Shown: one piece after another, positions 57,855-64,000 of the stretch
How positions within the stretch are numbered: position 1 is the stretch's first letter
How the letters are laid out: each line of letters begins with the position of its first letter
NCBI GenBank assembly: GCA_018806915.1
Contig: JAGKQI010000050.1
Location: 1-64,000, forward strand
Length of the DNA stretch: 64,000 bases
Direction of reading: 5' to 3'
Source: Phytophthora colocasiae
Lineage: Eukaryota > Oomycota > Peronosporomycetes > Peronosporales > Peronosporaceae
Made by a program: the position numbers and the translations under genes
The notes under the pieces: model-generated
What the model saw: only the letters and a program-made list of their open reading frames with translations
What the model was told of the DNA's origin: nothing
The model's database searches: none

Positions 57855-59200
57855 TCAAGCAACCTCAGCGCGAGTCTCCATCGACAAAAATTCAACCGAG
57901 ATGACTACCAACAGGTTTACAACAATGCCAGAATACGTCAAGGACAAAATGCATTCGGAAGAATGCTTCAGCCAACACTCGCAAATTTAAATAAGTTTTA
58001 CAAACGGCATGCAAACTGGCAACGTGATCAAACCATATCCGATATTGATCCATATCCCGGTCATTTTTACCCTGAAACTATGCCAATAGCAGAAAAAATG
58101 GCGAGTGAATGGAATGGAATCATGGGAGGGTCACATGCTTCTGTTGACCAGTCGGCAATGAAGGAGGATCTTCGCCGATTTCATACTGTTCCGACAAGCC
58201 AAAAATTAACACAGAACGAGAAAGAGGATTTGATGAAACCTATCTTGGAAGAAGAAGTTGTGACCGCAATTCGACATCTACCCAGGGATAAAGCTGGCGG
58301 AAACAACCGGTCTCTCCCATGATTTTTTCGAAATGGTTGAGTGCTTAACGGTGGTGTATCGTGCGATAAAGAAGGAGCAGCGGTGCCGGAGAGCTTCCTT
58401 GATGCGATCGTAGTACCACTTAAAAAGAAAGGGGACTCGAGAAATGCTATGGATTATCGACCAATATCACTTTTTAACACTGCTTATAAGATATTCGGAC
58501 GAGTATACGCGGAACGAATTTATCGCATCCTACCACGGATAGTTAGTTCTACTCAACAAGGGTTTGTGCGTGGTAGATTAATGACAAAGAGTGTCACGAT
58601 GGTTCAAGCAATGCTCAAGCGAGTTGTGGATGACCCCGACCTAGATTGGGCTGACTCTCCTGTGATTCTGTGTTTAGACTAGAAAAAAGCATACGACACA
58701 CTTGATCGGAGTTTCATGTTAACGTCATTAGCAGCATTAGGATTCCCGCAGCAATTTCTGAATGTACTGCATAATTTACACACCGGAACAAGAGCGAGCT
58801 ACTTGGTGAACGGAGTGGAATCATCGAAATGGGCAGTCAATTCTGGGATACGTCAAGGATGCCCACTGGCACCATTGATTTTCTCGGAAGAGCTATATCT
58901 AACCATCCCGAAATATCAGGACTGGAGATTCCTGGATCAAATGGATGCAAACATGTATTCAATGGTTTTGTGGACGACTGTACAGTTTTTTTATCAGCAT
59001 CACGGCAAATTGAACATCTCAACCAAATACTGCAATGCTTTGGAGAAATGTCTGGATTGCACGTTCAGCCTCAGAAGAGTACAGTTATTCCCCTCAATGT
59101 TGCTTGGAGCCAAAAACGATGCCATGGATATCCTGTGCTAGCTAAGGGGGCAGCAACGGGCATACTAGGTTATCAAATGGGGACTCATGACACGACGGAG
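57855..59200 (+). pseudogene. LINE reverse transcriptase, stops and frameshifts
   Basis: Begins with the pre-RT region (YNNARIRQGQNAFGRML, LPRDKAGG) and a frameshift near 58322. It goes on as LDAIVVPLKKKGDSRNAMDYRPISL, TQQGFVRGRLM, and LCLD followed by an in-frame TAG (58680-58682) in the catalytic A box, then KKAYDTLDRSFM. The B box is GIRQGCPLAPLIF. After another shift near 58880 comes VFNGFVDDCTVFLSAS, the C box with the catalytic FVDD, then GLHVQPQKSTVI. All RT motifs A-C are present in order but the stop in motif A and at least two frameshifts inactivate it. Confidence 0.9.
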
Positions 59201-61730
59201 CAGAATTGGGCTCAGAATATCAAGAAAAGACTGCAAGTAACGTGTGTGACAAATTCAGTGAAACAACGGGTTATGCTCTTCAACACGGTGGTTCTGCCAG
59301 CGATTTTATTTACTGGGATGCATATTCCTATGTCGAAAGCAGTACTGCGGAGACTAGAACTGATCCAAAAACGCTTTATATGGAAAGGAACTACAAAGGA
59401 AGTTCGAGCTAGACATAGGATAACACCAGTGTTGGTTTTTGCTTCTGAAGAGCAAGGCGGCTTGGGATTACAAAGTATAGAACAAGCGCTACAAATATCG
59501 AGGATCAATCAGGCGGAGCAGTGGATTCAAAGTGATTTAGGTGAGTATCAGGCAGCATGGCATTTTCTCGCTCATCCAAATATTTGTACATCTCGTGACT
59601 GCTGTGCGTTCAATCCCACAACAGCATCCCAAGTTCAAAGTGAAAAACGAACCAGCAGAGGATGTGAAGCCCCATCGGTTCAAGATCTTGGACGATTGGA
59701 ACTGTGGTCAGAATTAACAGAGCACACCCGAATTACAGATAGCCCCGGAAGGAGCACGTGAAGATCATGAGAGAGTCAATAATTTGTTTCTGGACAAGCA
59801 AGGTCACGATAAAATGCATTCTTAACAGCGAGCAGTAGACAATGAAGACACAATGAGCTGTGACTATTGGAGGACGAGTAAATGGGTGGATACTGCAGGT
59901 ATTATTGACGACAAAGGCAAGTCACTTCGAGAACGAGATTTTCCTCTATTCCAGCCGAGTACATTGATAAAACTAAGAGTTCGTACGGAATCTCCAAGGG
60001 TTTATTTGCTAACGCCGCCATTAAGTACCCGTCCATTTACTATTCGACATTATGGACAATTAAGACGGTGGTGTGCAAGTATTTTCGCCTGTGCCCCCCA
60101 GAGAGTCTGGCAGGCGGTTCTAGAACCTATTCAACCACGAAATTTTCCACCGTTAAAACACCGATATCAATGGAAAGTCATGAAAGACAGAAGTATTATA
60201 GCAACACTGCCACAGCGTCCAGACGTCCCAATCGTACGGTTAGAACAGAATGCCAGAAGCTGGACTTGGTCAGTAGTAGAATGGAACCACGACTCAAACT
60301 TTTGCGATGATATACAAGCACTGAAATTTGAGCAACGAACGTCCGTTTGAACCGACACCATTATTACATCCAACGCCGTGGTCGGTGCCAATAAAAACAA
60401 GTTCATGAAAATTTCGACGCACAATTAGAAAGACAAGATCCGACAGGCTCCGACGGCGATCGCATCTATCAATTCTGCGGGTTCTAGAGAAAATGGACAT
60501 CGGAGCCCAACAGAGCGAGTGGGCAAGGGAATCGCAGGAACAGAATCTGGATCATTTCTGGCAACAAGATGGAGTTCTAACGGATTTCCAATGATGGACT
60601 TTATATCGAATATGTACCAGGACGTTGAACCTTTATCATGAAGGATGGCCAGAAAATCGTCATTGTACCTACCAGGAATGCTCAACGTCTACGGAAACAA
60701 TTGAACATATAGTGTGGGAATGTTCAAGAGCCAAAGAAGTTTGGCAAGAATGGCTTCCCCGTTGGCTAGGTCACTATCCTCATCGAAAGGAGATCACGCA
60801 GCTCTTACCTCATCTGGCTACCAGAAACGCACCCCCAGCATCTTCTGACTTCGTGAGGGAGGCGTAACGAACCATCCCCTATTGGGAGGTCGGACATGAT
60901 GAAGTGTTTCATCACAAGTGATCTGGAGCATTTGGACGGCGAGCACGCAGTGTACACTATGGATCATTCGGAACAGAGAGATATTCGACAGCGAGATCAT
61001 TACACGGCAGGAAGCCAGACGCAGACTTATGAAAGTGGCCGATTTCCAAACACAAGCTGTAATTAAAGGTTTAACTTCAAGACCCGCGACACATGAACTT
61101 GGTTTCAAGGTAGCTGAATGCTATGCGGTTTTCAGAGCAATCGATCCTTCCGATCGACCGATATCTCTACAGCAGTGGACAGTGCCATTTCACTCGGTTA
61201 AGCTTCCAATGATGATCGGAAGACGCGGAGTATGGGTCATTATAAGGCAAGAATCGAAAGATATCTGCTGGATGGGGTTTCTCCAAGAACGGCAACCGAC
61301 AGCAGAAGCCGTAATGGCGTGGAAGATTATCAAGAGAGCATTGTATCAACTGAAGCAGCAGGTACTTTTGACGACAGCCCAATTACGACTACAAGGCGCT
61401 GAGCATGTGCTGAAGGCACTCAAGGAAAACTCGGCGGCAAGGAAAGCATTACAAGAGGTAGTATCAACAGTATGGATATCAAGTAAGGCAAGCAAAGCCG
61501 TCGAAGCAATTATCAAGTCAAAGGAACTATCCAGGCCTACTGCAGAACTAGCTGGAGATGAAATTTCGCCTTCGGTACGGGATTGCCTACAGAACTGGGT
61601 AACAACGGCAGAAAACAAACCCCAAGGCTCCAAGACTATCCGACAGAGGCTTCAAGAATATCAAGACTTTATAGATTTACCAAAAGAGTCGTCACAGACA
61701 ACAGAACCCCTAGCGATTCCAGGAGTGTAA
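59200..61730 (+). pseudogene. LINE ORF2 C-terminal region with zinc-binding motif
   Basis: Open stretches at 59200-59761, 59853-60350, 60625-60867 and 60918-61730. The first holds the thumb-like region (RRLELIQKRFIWKG, GGLGLQSIEQALQ). The third carries CTYQECSTSTETIEHIVWEC, the zinc-binding motif commonly found at the end of LINE ORF2 (zf-RVT type). The last, about 270 codons, is a clean helical frame ending at 61728-61730. No RNase H domain recognised. Frame breaks at about 59761, 60350 and 60594. Confidence 0.75.
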
Positions 61731-61987
61731 CCTAACACAAATACATGACCTCTTAAACACCATCACAAAACAGTTCAATATTTCTATTTCCGAACTTTTA
61801 CTACTAGGAACTATGTCAACGAGCTCGACTGTGATCATACAACAATTACACTATTGATCCGAGAACTTTTGGCTTCGACTCCTCAAAGATGCCCACCTGA
61901 AACAAACTCCTCGACTATCGATTGCTCAAGCGTCATTGTAAGATAAGTCAGATAACCCGTACTCCAAAGAGTTGTCAATTTATTTAA
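61731..61987. other. LINE 3' flank and intergenic spacer
   Basis: 257 bp between the end of the last LINE frame and the stop codon of the membrane protein gene. The LINE 3' UTR must end here; no poly-A, simple repeat or target duplication is visible. It probably also holds the 3' UTR of the convergent gene. Confidence 0.5.
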
Positions 61988-63801
61988 CTACCGAAATGGA
62001 ACCTTGAAGTCAACACCTGCATATTTTGCGTAATGTAGTATCAGTACACTGAAAGAAAACCAACGAAAATAAATATTACCCTACCGGCATGGACAAGCGT
62101 CAGCTGCACAATGAAGAGGATCCACAAGAAAAGTAAACTTTGGACCAGGGCGATGTGGGTTTCCAATACGAATGCTAACTGGTACAGAGGAGAATATCCC
62201 AGTCTTTTCTTGAGCAACACATGGAGTCCAACGAAAGAGAGAAGTTCGAGAGAGCCGTAGATAACGAGCTGGACGAGAGTCGAATTCAGTTTAGCAGGCG
62301 TCAGCGATCTCGTGAATGGGTAGTAGGCAGCTGTTGGCAAACGATAAAGAGCAGCAAGATATCCTGCGTAAACCAGTGACAGCATACACTCGATATACTC
62401 GGACATCATAACGTATTCACAATGGAAGAGAACTTGCAACTCTTCGTTTAGTGACCTCTCCAACTTGGTATTCCCGCCTACGGATCTGCGCGTAGAGCGT
62501 TGGGGATATTTGGATAATGCTGGAACAATTGATACTTGTTGACTGGCGGAATTCACTTGGTTAGGGGCTTGATTTTCTGTTTGGGGTGCAATTTCCGATG
62601 GAATAAGTTGGTTTGATGGACCAAATGCTCCTCTTACGGAAGAAGGTGTTGCTTCTTGCGTGTTTGTTGTCGTCTGGTTCCATTTTCTATCGAGATTCGA
62701 GAGAAAAGCTGCGCTGGAATCCGATAAAGGCAATTTGTACGGCATAAACAGTCGAATGGAGCCATTATATGGCTTCGTTCGTGGATTGAAGTTGCCCACA
62801 TTCTTCAGAGCTTTGTCGATGTAATTGCTATTCTCTTCTTCGTCACTGGACAGTAGTTGAGAGTTGTTCGTATGGTAGTAAATATTCCGTAGAGCAAAAA
62901 TGATATGGAGAATATCAGACAACATAATTAACATCGTCGTAAGTGAAGATCGCGCTGTCTGCATACAAATCGCCACATACAGAACGTTGAAAACATCCAC
63001 CGAGAACACAATCACTACCCCAATAAAGTCTTGGAGGTGAGTGGCAACCTTTGCAATAGTCTGCTTCGTGGTGAACTTGATCAGTGGTAGAACGAGCATA
63101 AAAACCGCTTGTTCTACTCCAGAAAGATGCAGAAACACAGCGTTAAATGTAGGATAAGCTATGACCAGTAACGATTGTGCTGATGTCCCAATAAAGTGTC
63201 CAATGAGCTGTTTCTGCAGCCTTTTGTTCGTCCGTAGCTCTTTAGGATCGATACTCAGTAGAATCTGATTCATTATCACCGAAACAAAAGGGCAAACCAT
63301 CAAGACCATGCCAAAAGGGACCGGGAATCTCCACGTAGCCGCTAATAAAATGCCTAGTCCAGTATAGAGAATAGCCGACACAATTGTGATTCCGACGGCT
63401 CGAAGTACTGACATTCTTGTCTCAGAGATGATTGCTCTGGATAGGAAAACAATACCCCCACCTACAAAAATTGAGCTAATAAAGACTCGTATCCACAACG
63501 TCCAATTCGCTTTCCAGCCTTCTTCAGGGGATCTCAACGGAATAAATTCGACCAAAAGCATTACTGTAGTTGCAGGTACAGGAGTCAAAAGACACACAGC
63601 AGCAGCTCGAGTGAAGGAAGTGCGATCGCAATAATCTCGAAATGCTAGGACGCGTTCCACAGAATAGTTCTCTCTGTGTCCGATTTGAACACGGCGCCAT
63701 GACGCTGCAATACGGTTGAAATAGTCAATTAATTGGTGCTTTCTGCCTTGGATTTGGTGGTCTGGGAATGGATCTGGCTGAACTCTGCGATGGAATGTCA
63801 T
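61988..63801 (-). CDS. Multi-pass membrane protein (oomycete family), one intron
   Basis: Exon 1 is 63801-62085, the intron 62084-62017, and exon 2 62016-61988; together they encode about 581 residues. The start is the first ATG (63801) in a frame open further upstream. Hydrophobic segments lie at about residues 65-86, 102-122, 130-153 and 160-182, with four more up to about 320. A polar loop of about 150 residues follows (SSDEEENSNY, Q/N-rich), then three or four more segments. The intron is inferred: without it the frame ends ...TLVHAGRVIFIFVGFLSVY. Splicing GT (GTAGGG) to AG (ATATGCAG), with a TACTGAT branch-point-like motif, gives ...LTLVHAGVDFKVPFR, closer to the C-terminus I expect for this family. 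68 nt suits oomycete introns. The pattern FRDYCDRTSFTRAAAVCLLTP...EEGWKAN recurs in oomycete genomes; no function is known to me. No frameshift: the only intact protein gene in the window. Confidence 0.8.
62017..62084 (-). other. Predicted 68-nt spliceosomal intron
   Basis: GT-AG, T-rich middle, TACTGAT 25-30 nt before the acceptor. It splits a glycine codon (phase 1). Confidence 0.7.
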
Positions 63802-64000
63802 TACAAACCCGCTGGAATGCCGAGTCGGCTGGAAGAATGGCCCTGAAGGACAATTTACCACGCACTATAAATGAACACCGCAGCAGCAATCATGGTAAAT
63901 ATAGGGTAGAGACAAAAGACTTTATCAGGTATGGTAATGAACCAAAAACAAAATTCATTAACGTTGCTTATGTAGGTAAGGCCTAGGAACTGTTAGTGCT
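63802..64000. other. Upstream region of the membrane protein gene
   Basis: 199 bp to the window edge. It probably contains the 5' UTR or promoter on the minus strand. An additional upstream exon cannot be excluded, since the reading frame stays open to about 63861. No clear initiator element recognised. Confidence 0.35.

Larger units (their letters stand above)
43219..61740 (+). mobile_element. Large LINE (non-LTR retrotransposon), nested and broken
   Basis: Plus-strand remains of one LINE: ORF1 with zinc knuckle (43244-45007), then, past a nested Gypsy element, an acidic linker, an OTU-like domain (about 53290-53985), a helical region (54029-55024), AP endonuclease (55119 to about 56010, partly inverted), reverse transcriptase (about 57850-59200) and a C-terminal region with a zinc motif (to 61730). 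Removing the Gypsy element and the 1.65-kb insert leaves about 9 kb. Every ORF has frameshifts or stops. Ends are not sharply defined: no poly-A tail or target duplication found. Confidence 0.85.

Noticed and set aside
62041..63861. 606-residue form of the membrane protein starting at 63861
   Set aside because: The first codon there is GTG, not ATG; in a eukaryote the first ATG (63801) is preferred, and the 3' end is better explained with the intron.

Overview
The window reads as a repeat-rich nuclear segment of an oomycete, most likely Phytophthora or a close relative. This rests on the transposon families present (chromodomain-type Ty3/Gypsy, piggyBac-like, PIF/Harbinger, and a LINE with a zinc-knuckle ORF1 and an OTU-like domain) and on a multi-pass membrane protein of a type I recognise from oomycetes, whose gene has a 68-nt intron. 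Species assignment is inference. No bacterial operon, rRNA gene or CRISPR array is visible.

Region 1 (1 to about 40615) is one head-to-tail array of a roughly 780-bp unit. Each unit holds one tRNA-Leu(CAG) gene on the minus strand. I count 50 tRNA loci, about 29 of which match an 82-nt consensus by eye. The rest carry single-base indels or substitutions, two are internally deleted, and two are split by an inserted element. The array runs off the left edge, so its full size is unknown. It is interrupted at 29158-30154 by a 997-bp PIF/Harbinger relic inserted in the D-arm of one tRNA gene (TTA target duplication). It is interrupted again at 34866-35803, at the same base of another copy, by a sequence that alternates between the Harbinger relic and the tandem unit and looks like a consensus (assembly) chimera.

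Region 2 (about 40616-61740) is a nest of transposons. A piggyBac-like element begins at 40883 after a TTAA; its transposase gene is frameshifted and its second half is inverted. Next to it lies a LINE (about 43219-61740) encoding a zinc-knuckle ORF1, an OTU-like cysteine-protease domain, an AP-type endonuclease, reverse transcriptase and a C-terminal zinc motif. The LINE is split by a full-length Ty3/Gypsy element with chromodomain (45008-52891, two LTRs of about 410 bp, CCAAG target duplication), inserted in the opposite orientation. It is also split by a 1.65-kb insert (about 56195-57840), and part of its endonuclease is flipped. All transposon ORFs are broken by frameshifts or stops.

Region 3 (61988-63801, minus strand) holds the only apparently intact protein-coding gene, a multi-pass membrane protein of about 581 residues with one short intron near its 3' end. 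Nothing ties it functionally to the array.

The standout object is the very large single-isoacceptor tRNA-Leu(CAG) array with long spacers. Many minor differences between copies are homopolymer indels, so some may be sequencing or consensus error.
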